From Christiangramia portivictoriae DSM 23547 (GTDB lineage Bacteria > Bacteroidota > Bacteroidia > Flavobacteriales > Flavobacteriaceae): a stretch of 64,000 nucleotides of DNA. A program made the translations under genes and the position numbers. The stretch is from assembly GCF_000423045.1 (NCBI RefSeq), contig NZ_KE383971.1, positions 692,092-756,091 of the forward strand, read 5' to 3'. The notes under the pieces are model-generated. The model saw only the letters and a program-made list of their open reading frames with translations. It ran no database searches and was not told where the DNA came from. This document shows, piece after piece, positions 52,420-60,339 of this stretch (position 1 is the first letter of the stretch; every line of letters starts with the position of its first letter).

Positions 52420-53544
52420 ATGGGCAAAATTAAGATTCTTCATATAATTAAATCTCTTGGACGCGGAGGTGCAGAAATGTTACTACCTGAAACGCTTAAG
52501 ATTCATGACAAAGATAATTTTGAATTTCATACAGCATATTTTCTTCCCTGGAAAGATCAAATGGTTGAAAGCATCAAGAATGCCGGAGGAAAAGTCACTT
52601 GTTTTTCAGCAAATAATAATATTCGCTTGTTGCAACAATATTCTAAAATAATTGAGTATTGTAAAACAAATCATATAGATGTTATCCATTGTCACCTACC
52701 CTGGGCTGGGTTTTTAGGAAGGCTGGTTTATTCTAAGACTGGAATACCTACAGTCTATAGTGAACACAATATGCAAGAGCGGTATCATATAGCAACAAAA
52801 GTTATAAATAAGATCAGTTTTAATTCTCAGAGTGTTGCGCTCGCTGTTTCTGCAGATGTCAAACGCTCCATTGAACATAACATTAATCCTAAAATTCCAG
52901 TTGAAGTTTTGCTCAATGGAGTTAATACATATGATTTTGTTAAAGATCCTTCAGAAGGTCTTGGTATGAAGAAACAATTAGGTATTCCTAAGGAGTCGAT
53001 AGTGTTGGGGAATGTGGCGGTTTTCAGGTTTCAGAAAAGATTGGTAGAATGGCTTCAAATCTTCAAGAAATTAAGTAGCGAAAATGAAAATTTATATGGA
53101 ATTATTGTTGGAGCAGGACCATTGGAAGAAGAGATAAAGGCGGAACTAGAAAAATTAGAATTAGTAGGAAGGGTATTGCTACCGGGATTAATGACAAATG
53201 TGAAACCCTATTTTTCAGCAATGGATATATTTATGATGAGCTCTTCCTTTGAGGGCCTTCCAATTGCATTACTGGAAGCCATGAGCATGGAGTGCGCTGT
53301 TGTTTCTACAGATGCCGGAGGTATTAAAGAAGTGATTCGAAATCAAAAGGATGGTCTTATCTGTCCTGTGGATAAATGGGAAACCCTTGGCGAACTTTGT
53401 CAAACTTTAATGGATTCTCCGGAGAAATTGATTAAGTTTAAAAAAGCTTCCAGAACACGAGTTATTGAAAGTTTTAGTCTTGAAAGAATGGTCAATGAGC
53501 TAGAAAGTATTTATAAAGAACTCGCCAAGAGAAAAATAGTTTAA
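52420..53544 (+). CDS. Family 4 glycosyltransferase
   Basis: 374 residues. GT-B fold with ILHIIKSLGRGGAEMLLPE at the N-terminus, YSEHNMQERYH, the donor-domain start VAVFRFQKRLVEWL and SSFEGLPIALLEAM (EX7E motif, about 279-292). Retaining transferase. First gene of an operon with a GNAT gene (2-base gap), the Wzy candidate (abutting) and a deacetylase. Confidence 0.9.
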   Translation: MGKIKILHIIKSLGRGGAEMLLPETLKIHDKDNFEFHTAYFLPWKDQMVESIKNAGGKVTCFSANNNIRLLQQYSKIIEYCKTNHIDVIHCHLPWAGFLGRLVYSKTGIPTVYSEHNMQERYHIATKVINKISFNSQSVALAVSADVKRSIEHNINPKIPVEVLLNGVNTYDFVKDPSEGLGMKKQLGIPKESIVLGNVAVFRFQKRLVEWLQIFKKLSSENENLYGIIVGAGPLEEEIKAELEKLELVGRVLLPGLMTNVKPYFSAMDIFMMSSSFEGLPIALLEAMSMECAVVSTDAGGIKEVIRNQKDGLICPVDKWETLGELCQTLMDSPEKLIKFKKASRTRVIESFSLERMVNELESIYKELAKRKIV

Positions 53545-53546
53545 AA

Positions 53547-54494
53547 ATGGATATTAGAGAGGCTACTGATGAGGACATACCTGAGATTTTAGAGGTTTTG
53601 AAGGCAAGTTTAGGAGAAACTTCTTCTAAAAAATCTGAAGAGGTTTGGCGTTACAAACATATCGACAATCCTTTTGGTAGATCTCTTGTGCTTGTAGCAA
53701 TTGAAGGTTCAAAAATAATAGGGGTGCGTGCCTTTATGCGATGGAAGTGGCAAAAGACAGATGAGGTTTTATCTGTATTTCGGGCTGTAGATACGGCTAC
53801 ACATCCAAAGCATCAGGGAAAAGGAGTTTTTAAGAAACTTACTTTAAAAGCATTAGAGATAGCTAAACAAAACGGAGATCATTTTGTTTTTAATACTCCT
53901 AATGAGCAAAGTAAACCCGGTTATATTAAAATGGGTTGGGAAGAGGTAGCGAAAATTAAAGTAAGGATAAAGCCGATCAACCCTATTTATTGGCGATATT
54001 CTAATGTAACAGATCAGTTTGCAAAGGATATAGAATTTACAGAAATTTCATTTCAGCATCTGACTGAAGAAAGGAATGCTCAAATGAAAAGTTCTGGTAA
54101 ATTTTTTACTCCTAAAACCCCTGAATATTTTAAATGGCGCTATGAAAATAATACGCTTCAGGACTATATTATTAAGGCTACAGATGATATTTACATTGCC
54201 GGATATGTTAAGACCCATTCAAAATTTAGAGAATTACGAATAGTTGAAGCAATAACATTATCTGCTTTGAGTGTCAAATCTATTAAAATAACTATCGATA
54301 AACTTGCTAAAGATTTTGGCGTACAATTCGTTAGCTTTGCACCATCTGAAAATTTGAAATTTTTTAATAGTTTTTCTGGGAAATTTGGACCGGTACTTAC
54401 TGTTAAAGAAATTAATCTTATAGACAATCAGAAGAAAGGTTTATTAAATTTAAATAACTGGATTTATAGTTTGGGGGATCTGGAACTTTTTTAA
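53547..54494 (+). CDS. GNAT-family N-acetyltransferase-like protein, paralogue of the gene at 50442
   Basis: 315 residues. REATDEDIPEILEVL start, acetyl-CoA loop THPKHQGKGVFKKLT (about 88-102), NTPNEQSKPGYIKMGW. The pattern of motifs and their spacing match the GNAT protein at 50442-51320, so the two are likely paralogues. The C-terminal half (about 180-315) may be a second, degenerate GNAT domain, as in FemAB-like or double-GNAT proteins. Next to a GT4 and a polymerase candidate. Substrate is probably an amino sugar, not proven. Confidence 0.83.
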   Translation: MDIREATDEDIPEILEVLKASLGETSSKKSEEVWRYKHIDNPFGRSLVLVAIEGSKIIGVRAFMRWKWQKTDEVLSVFRAVDTATHPKHQGKGVFKKLTLKALEIAKQNGDHFVFNTPNEQSKPGYIKMGWEEVAKIKVRIKPINPIYWRYSNVTDQFAKDIEFTEISFQHLTEERNAQMKSSGKFFTPKTPEYFKWRYENNTLQDYIIKATDDIYIAGYVKTHSKFRELRIVEAITLSALSVKSIKITIDKLAKDFGVQFVSFAPSENLKFFNSFSGKFGPVLTVKEINLIDNQKKGLLNLNNWIYSLGDLELF

Positions 54495-55691
54495 ATGCTA
54501 GGAGCTGTTTTTTTAATATTCATTTTACTTGCTATAAACCAGGGTTTTTATAGTTCATTTTTCAAAAAACACAAATGGTTTTCGAAAAAATTGATGAAAA
54601 ATCTCTTTTTATATCATCTATTTTTCTTTGGAGTTTACTATACCTATGCCCAATTTAATAGATCTGATTCTCGAAGTTATTTTTCCAGACCACAAATGAG
54701 CGATAACTGGTTTGATTATTATGGAACCAGTACTACATTTATAGATTTTTTATCCTGGCCATTTATCAATATTTTAAATTTTAATTATGAAATGATGATG
54801 GTCTTTTTCTCTTGGATGGGCTATTTAGGATTCGTATATGCCTATATGTTTTTCAGAGAGAATATCCCCATAAAAATAAGGATTTTTAAAAATTTCGATT
54901 TTCTTATTTTGACCTTATTCTTGCCTAACATGCATTTTTGGACTGCTTCTCTAGGCAAAGGAGCACCGATTTTTCTGGGGCTTATGATGTTCGCCTATGC
55001 TATAAAAGAGCCTAAATCAAGATTAATAACTTTATTAATAGGATCTGCTCTAATATACTTTATAAGACCTCACGTGTTCTTTTTTGTTGCAGCAGGGACT
55101 GTTCTCGGTTATATGACCGGAAGGGAGAAAATATCATTATGGAAAAAACTTTTGGTTTGCTTTGGAATGATTGGTGGACTTGTTTTAGTGCAGGATCAAA
55201 TTTTAGGTATCGCGGGATTAGAGGACTCGAATAATTTAGTTTCCGATTTTGAAAATTTCGCCGATGATAGAGCAGAAGGTCTTAGTGATTCCGGATCAGG
55301 AGTAGATATAGCTAACTACCCTTTACTATTAAAACTTTTTACTTTTTGGTTTAGACCATTATTTTTTGATGCTCCTGGTTTCTTAGGTTTAATTGTTTCA
55401 GTTGAAAATCTGATATATTTATTAATCTTTTTCAAAATAATTAAAAAAGATTTTGTAAGATTTATAAAAAAATCTCCAGTGGCTGTTAAAATGAGCCTAG
55501 TAGTTTTTTTATTATCCTCTTTAGCTTTAACCTTCGTAATGTCTAATCTTGGAATTATCATGAGACAGAAGTCCATGGTAATGTACTTTCTTTTTTTTGT
55601 TATTTACTATTACCTAGCTCAGAGAAAATATGATAGGATTATTAAAAAGAGGAAACTTCAGAAAGCTAAAAATAGTTTACAGGTGACATGA
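54495..55691 (+). CDS. Polytopic membrane protein, Wzy-type polymerase candidate
   Basis: 398 residues, about 10-11 membrane helices, no signal peptide. A large hydrophilic loop at about 235-275 (EDSNNLVSDFENFADDRAEGLSDSG) lies between helices, as in Wzy/O-antigen polymerases, and RPHVF and SLGKGAP are reminiscent of EpsG/Wzy-like proteins. It is the only good candidate for the polymerase or ligase in the window. Begins directly after the GNAT stop codon. Sequence of this class is poorly conserved, so assignment is by topology and context. Confidence 0.6.
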   Translation: MLGAVFLIFILLAINQGFYSSFFKKHKWFSKKLMKNLFLYHLFFFGVYYTYAQFNRSDSRSYFSRPQMSDNWFDYYGTSTTFIDFLSWPFINILNFNYEMMMVFFSWMGYLGFVYAYMFFRENIPIKIRIFKNFDFLILTLFLPNMHFWTASLGKGAPIFLGLMMFAYAIKEPKSRLITLLIGSALIYFIRPHVFFFVAAGTVLGYMTGREKISLWKKLLVCFGMIGGLVLVQDQILGIAGLEDSNNLVSDFENFADDRAEGLSDSGSGVDIANYPLLLKLFTFWFRPLFFDAPGFLGLIVSVENLIYLLIFFKIIKKDFVRFIKKSPVAVKMSLVVFLLSSLALTFVMSNLGIIMRQKSMVMYFLFFVIYYYLAQRKYDRIIKKRKLQKAKNSLQVT

Positions 55692-55739
55692 TCTACAGAA
55701 ATTTTATGTCTCAATCATTGCCTATTCATATTTTATGTA

Positions 55740-56753
55740 ATGCACATAAACACTGTCTTAAAAACGCAAAACTCTTCTCAAAATAGAAATTTCATGAAAG
55801 GTTGTTTAGTCATATCCCTGGACTTTGAACTCATTTGGGGTGTTTTTGATAAGGTTGATCACAATAATAAACTGGAGTATTTTGAAAATACTCGAAAACT
55901 CATTCCTGAACTATTAAAATTATTTAGAAAACATGACATTCATTGTACTTGGGCGACTGTTGGAATGCTTTTCAATGAAAGTTGGGACGAATGGATGGAA
56001 AATCTCCCACAGTATTTTCCTAAATACACTAAACAGAAATTATCAGCTTATAATTACGGTAAAGAACATAAGACTAGTATAAACGAAAAGCTATGTTGGG
56101 CTAGTGAATTGATTGACCTTATTACCCAGTCTGATCATCAGGAGTTGGCCACTCATACATATTCTCATTATTATTGTCTGGAAGAGGGTCAGAACAGGAA
56201 GAGTTTTGCATCAGATCTCAAGCTAGTGCACAAACTAGCTCTTAAAAAAGGTCTAGCATTAAAAAGTCTTGTTTTTCCAAGAAATCAATTTAATGAATCA
56301 TATCAGGATATTTGTGTGAACCATGGGATTAAAACTATTAGAATAAATCCTGAAAATTGGTATTGGAAAAATACGCAAAGAGATTCTTTGGCTGATAAAA
56401 TATTTCGAACTGGTGATGCATATATTGGGTTGAATGATAAATCTTATGATTTTAGCTCTATCCAGATTGGTAAGGTAGTTCAGCAAAAAGCGTCCAGGCT
56501 TCTTAGGCCAGTAGAAAATAGCGTTAAGGATTCTTTAAGGATGAATAGAATTAAAGATGAAATAGAGTATGCTGCTAAGAATGATAAAGTATATCATTTA
56601 TGGTGGCATCCCCACAATTTTGGTGCTAATCCTGAAGCTAATCTGAAAGATCTTAACAAAATTTTAGAGCATTTTTCAAAGTGTCAGGACAAGTACGGAA
56701 TGAAGTCATTTACAATGGATGAACTAACTGATTTAAGACTAAATTTGCAGTAG
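55740..56753 (+). CDS. Polysaccharide deacetylase-family protein (NodB fold, divergent)
   Basis: 337 residues from ATG at 55740; the ATG at 55794 (MKGCLVISLDFE) would give a 319-residue protein and fits the fold better. Motif 1 is DFE instead of DDG (SLDFELIWGVFD), the metal His pair is in ATHTYSHYYC, and FPRNQ and WWHPHNFG follow. The DFE form is seen in a subgroup of deacetylases found in exopolysaccharide loci. Cytoplasmic, no signal. Second deacetylase of the locus. Confidence 0.8.
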   Translation: MHINTVLKTQNSSQNRNFMKGCLVISLDFELIWGVFDKVDHNNKLEYFENTRKLIPELLKLFRKHDIHCTWATVGMLFNESWDEWMENLPQYFPKYTKQKLSAYNYGKEHKTSINEKLCWASELIDLITQSDHQELATHTYSHYYCLEEGQNRKSFASDLKLVHKLALKKGLALKSLVFPRNQFNESYQDICVNHGIKTIRINPENWYWKNTQRDSLADKIFRTGDAYIGLNDKSYDFSSIQIGKVVQQKASRLLRPVENSVKDSLRMNRIKDEIEYAAKNDKVYHLWWHPHNFGANPEANLKDLNKILEHFSKCQDKYGMKSFTMDELTDLRLNLQ

Positions 56754-56775
56754 TTTAATTACCAAAATTATTAGT

Positions 56776-57939
56776 TTGAAAAAACTCATCCGCGTTACTA
56801 CCATTCCCTTATCTCTGGAAAAACTGCTTGAAGGACAGCTTACCTTCATGAGTCAGCACTATCGTGTAACGGCTGTCTCGGCAGCTGAGTCCAGACTTCA
56901 AAAATATGGTGTAGATAATCATGTTGGCACCTATTTTGTAGAGCTTTCCAGAGCTATAACACCTGTTGCTGATCTTAAAGCTGTTTTGAAACTCACTCGT
57001 TATTTACGCAAAGAAAAGCCTTTGATTATTCATAGTCATACTCCCAAGGCGGGCATAATAAGCATGCTGGCTGGTTGGCTGGCTGGTGTTCCAATTAGGC
57101 TGCATACAGTTGCGGGTTTACCATTATTAGAGGTTCAGGGATTCAAACGAAAAATCCTGGACCTTGTAGAAAAAATAACTTACAAACTGGCACATCGAGT
57201 ATTTCCCAATTCATTTGAGCTCAAGAAAATCATTCTGGATTTGGATTTCGCAGAAGAATCTAAGTTAAAGGTGTTAGGGAACGGTAGTTCCAACGGTATT
57301 GACACGACTTATTTTGATCCCAAACAATTTTCATCAGAGTACAAATCAGAGCTTAAGAACAGCTTAGCAATCCCGCAGGATGATGTCATTTTTGTATTCG
57401 TGGGAAGACTCGTTAAAGAGAAAGGGATTGAAGAGCTAATTCTAGCCTTTAACGAACTCAGAGAAAATTTTCCGGACTGCAGTTTACTTTTAATCGGACC
57501 TTATGAACAGGATTTGGATCCAATTTCAGACGAAACAATTAAGAAAATTGAAAATGATCCCAAAATTATCACGACGGGATACCAGCCTGATGTGAGACCT
57601 TATTTTGCAATCGCAGATGCTCTAGCTTTTCCATCATATCGAGAGGGATTTCCAAACGTGGTGCTACAGGCGGGAGCCATGTCGTTGCCAGCTATTGTAA
57701 CAAATATTAATGGTTGCAACGAAATAATTCAGGATTCTGAAAATGGCCTGATCATACCAGTAAAGTCTCATAAAGCGTTGTATAAAGCCATGAAAAAACT
57801 GTTAGAAGACAGTAATTTTAGACATCAGCTTACGTTGAATGCCCGGAATACCATTCAGAAAAAATATGAAAGGGAGTACTTTTGGCAAATTTTGTTAAAA
57901 GAATACAAAGAGTTAGAAAGCTCTCTAAAACATGATTAA
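56776..57939 (+). CDS. Family 4 glycosyltransferase (probably second sugar, PglA-like)
   Basis: 387 residues from a TTG start. GT-B fold with HSHTPKAGIISMLAGWLAGVP, the VGRLVKEKGIEELI donor loop and SYREGFPNVVLQAGAM (EX7E-type, with Gln at the second acidic place). The HSHTPKAG signature is typical for transferases acting next to PglC-type priming enzymes (PglA, CapM-like). 37 bases upstream of pglC, so it probably adds the second sugar to lipid-linked bacillosamine. Confidence 0.9.
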   Translation: MKKLIRVTTIPLSLEKLLEGQLTFMSQHYRVTAVSAAESRLQKYGVDNHVGTYFVELSRAITPVADLKAVLKLTRYLRKEKPLIIHSHTPKAGIISMLAGWLAGVPIRLHTVAGLPLLEVQGFKRKILDLVEKITYKLAHRVFPNSFELKKIILDLDFAEESKLKVLGNGSSNGIDTTYFDPKQFSSEYKSELKNSLAIPQDDVIFVFVGRLVKEKGIEELILAFNELRENFPDCSLLLIGPYEQDLDPISDETIKKIENDPKIITTGYQPDVRPYFAIADALAFPSYREGFPNVVLQAGAMSLPAIVTNINGCNEIIQDSENGLIIPVKSHKALYKAMKKLLEDSNFRHQLTLNARNTIQKKYEREYFWQILLKEYKELESSLKHD

Positions 57940-57975
57940 ATTCGCGGCCCACTAAAGTAAACCTCAACTTTTTGA

Positions 57976-58581
57976 ATGTATAGAAATATAATTAAACCAA
58001 CTTTTGATTTCTTAGCTGCTGTAGTAGCTTTACTCATTCTGAGTCCGGTTTTAATTATTGTTACTATTTTGTTGTATCGGGCAAATACTGGTAAACCCTT
58101 TTTTTATCAGTCCAGACCTGGTAAAAATGGTGACATTTTTAAGATAGTGAAGTATAAAACTATGACCGATGAAAAGGACGACCAGGGTGATTTGTTGCCT
58201 GACTCTGAGCGTTTAACGAAAATTGGTAGCTTTGTTCGAAAGACTTCCATTGATGAAATACCGCAATTGTTTAATGTGTTGAAGGGAGATATGAGCATTG
58301 TGGGGCCAAGACCTTTACTGCCCCAGTACCTAAAATTATACAATGAAGAACAATTAAAACGACATGAAGTCAAGCCGGGGATCACCGGTTGGGCACAGGT
58401 GAACGGAAGAAATGCCATTAGCTGGTTGAAAAAATTTGAATATGATGTGTGGTACGTGAAAAATCAGTCTTTCGGTCTTGACCTAAAAATTTTGTTTAAA
58501 ACGATTAAGAAGGTTGTCATTTCTGAAGGTATTACGGCGGAAAATATGGCAACTACTGAACCATTTAACGGTAGGAATTGA
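57976..58581 (+). CDS. pglC: Undecaprenyl-phosphate bacillosamine-phosphate transferase (PglC-like)
   Basis: 201 residues, the small monotopic form with one re-entrant membrane helix (about 8-32) and the catalytic domain: [38 protein letters not shown] (catalytic Asp-Glu), [12 protein letters not shown] and [14 protein letters not shown]. Transfers a phospho-sugar from UDP to undecaprenyl phosphate, starting the oligosaccharide. The stop codon shares one base with the start of pglD (TGATG). Confidence 0.93.
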   Translation: MYRNIIKPTFDFLAAVVALLILSPVLIIVTILLYRANTGKPFFYQSRPGKNGDIFKIVKYKTMTDEKDDQGDLLPDSERLTKIGSFVRKTSIDEIPQLFNVLKGDMSIVGPRPLLPQYLKLYNEEQLKRHEVKPGITGWAQVNGRNAISWLKKFEYDVWYVKNQSFGLDLKILFKTIKKVVISEGITAENMATTEPFNGRN

Positions 58582-59204
58582 TGATCTTATTTGGGGCAAG
58601 TGGACATGCGAAGGTTATACTCGATATATTGAACTCAGGAACAAACACTGAAGTTTCTTATATTTTAGATGATAATCCTGCAATTACTGAACTAGCTGGG
58701 TTTAAAGTTGATCATGATATTGAAAGAAATATTGTTCAGGATATCAACACTATAATAGCAATTGGAGACAATAGGATTCGGAAGCATATTTTCATGAAGT
58801 ACAATGTGAAACTAAATAAAGCTCTAATTCATAATAGGGCAGTAGTTTCAGATAACGCTTTAGTTTCAAACGGATCTGTTGTAATGGCGGGAGCGGTTAT
58901 AAACCATTCTGCGAACATAGGTGAAAACAGTATTATTAATTCGAATGCTGTTATTGAACATGATGTAAGCATTGCTAATTTTGCACACATATCACCCGGT
59001 GCGATTATTACCGGGGGCGTGCAGATTGGAGAAGGAACGCATATAGGAGCTGGAGTCTCCGTTATCCCAGGTGTCAAAATTGGCAAATGGGTGACCGTTG
59101 GTGCGGGTGCAGTGATAATAAAGGATGTGCCGGATTACGCAGTAGTTGTAGGCAATCCGGGGAACATTATTAAATACAATAATACAAACGATGACAAACG
59201 ATAA
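58581..59204 (+). CDS. pglD: UDP-4-amino-sugar N-acetyltransferase (PglD-like)
   Basis: 207 residues from the ATG at 58581 (TGATG overlap with pglC). N-terminal nucleotide-sugar-binding fold with LFGASGHAKVILDIL, C-terminal hexapeptide repeats (VNHS-like VINHSANIGENSIINSNAVIEHDVSI, GVQIGEGTHIGAGVSVIPGVKIG) and the closing VVGNPGNIIK. The catalytic His is in EHDVS (about residue 128). Acetylates UDP-4-amino-4,6-dideoxy-GlcNAc to UDP-diNAc-bacillosamine. Overlaps pglE by 14 bases. Confidence 0.92.
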   Translation: MILFGASGHAKVILDILNSGTNTEVSYILDDNPAITELAGFKVDHDIERNIVQDINTIIAIGDNRIRKHIFMKYNVKLNKALIHNRAVVSDNALVSNGSVVMAGAVINHSANIGENSIINSNAVIEHDVSIANFAHISPGAIITGGVQIGEGTHIGAGVSVIPGVKIGKWVTVGAGAVIIKDVPDYAVVVGNPGNIIKYNNTNDDKR

Positions 59205-60330
59205 GATCTGGCTTTCTTCTCCACACATGGGTGGAAACGAATTAAAATACATTCATGAAGCATTTGCTGAGAATTGGATCGCACCATTGGGGCCCAATGT
59301 CTCTGGATTTGAAAGTGATATCCAAAAATATCTCAAAGGAAATGTAGAAGTAGCCGCATTAAGCTCTGGTACTGCTGCACTTCATCTGGCATTGATCATG
59401 TTAGGTGTGTCTCAGGATGATGAAGTACTATGCCAGAGTATGACTTTTGCAGCTTCTGCCAATCCTATCAGATATTTAGGTGCTAATCCAGTCTTTATTG
59501 ATAGTGAATCCAAAACTTTAAATATCTGTCCTGAGCAATTGGAGAATGCCATAGAAGATAGAATTAAGAAGGGTAAGAAGCCAAAGGCTATTGTGGCTGT
59601 TCACTTATATGGAATGCCCTACCAGGTAGATGAGGTCCATAAAATCGCAGCGAAATATGATATCCCAGTAATTGAGGATGCTGCTGAAGCTTTAGGAAGT
59701 ACTTATAAAGGGAAAAATTGTGGTACCTTCGGCGAATTGGCTATTCTATCATTTAACGGTAATAAAATCATTACTACTTCAGGTGGTGGTGCATTGGTCG
59801 CAAAAACAGAACAGATGAAGCAAAAGGCTGTTTTTCTCGCAACACAGGCTCGAGATAATGCTCCACATTACCAGCATAGCGAAATAGGTTACAATTACCG
59901 ATTGAGTAATATTTCCGCAGGAATTGGACGCGGACAGATGGAAGTTCTTGATGATAGAGTACATACCAGAAGAGAAATGTTCGATTTTTATGTAAATTTA
60001 TTCCGTGATATTGATGGGGTGCGTTTGTTCTCTGAACCATCAGCTGATTATTTCAGTAATCATTGGTTGAGCGTGATAACAATTGATAGCGAGGTTACTG
60101 GATTTTCAAGAGAAGATTTAAGAGAGGCACTGGCTGCTTTGAATATTGAATGTCGACCACTATGGAAACCTATGCACATGCAACCAGTTTTTGCAGATAG
60201 TCCGTTTTACGGCACGGGAGTTGCTGAAAGGATGTTCGAGGATGGATTATGCTTGCCAAGTGGTAGTAATTTGTCAGATAGCGACAGATCGAGAATCAGT
60301 ACTGCTATCAAAAGTCATTTGAAAAAATAA
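59191..60330 (+). CDS. pglE: UDP-4-amino-4,6-dideoxy-GlcNAc aminotransferase (PglE-like)
   Basis: 379 residues. PLP enzyme with SSGTAALHLALIMLG, EDAAEALGS, and the lysine in FNGNKIITTSGGGA (Lys192). N-terminus WLSSPHMGGNELKYI is the PglE/GDP-perosamine-type start. Adds the 4-amino group to the 4-keto sugar made by PglF. Distinct from the LegC and WecE-type aminotransferases in modules B and A, so the locus has three different sugar aminotransferases. Confidence 0.93.
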   Translation: MTNDKIWLSSPHMGGNELKYIHEAFAENWIAPLGPNVSGFESDIQKYLKGNVEVAALSSGTAALHLALIMLGVSQDDEVLCQSMTFAASANPIRYLGANPVFIDSESKTLNICPEQLENAIEDRIKKGKKPKAIVAVHLYGMPYQVDEVHKIAAKYDIPVIEDAAEALGSTYKGKNCGTFGELAILSFNGNKIITTSGGGALVAKTEQMKQKAVFLATQARDNAPHYQHSEIGYNYRLSNISAGIGRGQMEVLDDRVHTRREMFDFYVNLFRDIDGVRLFSEPSADYFSNHWLSVITIDSEVTGFSREDLREALAALNIECRPLWKPMHMQPVFADSPFYGTGVAERMFEDGLCLPSGSNLSDSDRSRISTAIKSHLKK

Positions 60331-60339
60331 CAATAGATT

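Noticed and set aside
53547-56753. PEP-CTERM/exosortase-type exopolysaccharide cluster
   Set aside because: GNAT/FemAB-like and deacetylase genes resemble that setting, but no exosortase, PrsK/PrsR-type or PEP-CTERM protein gene is present.
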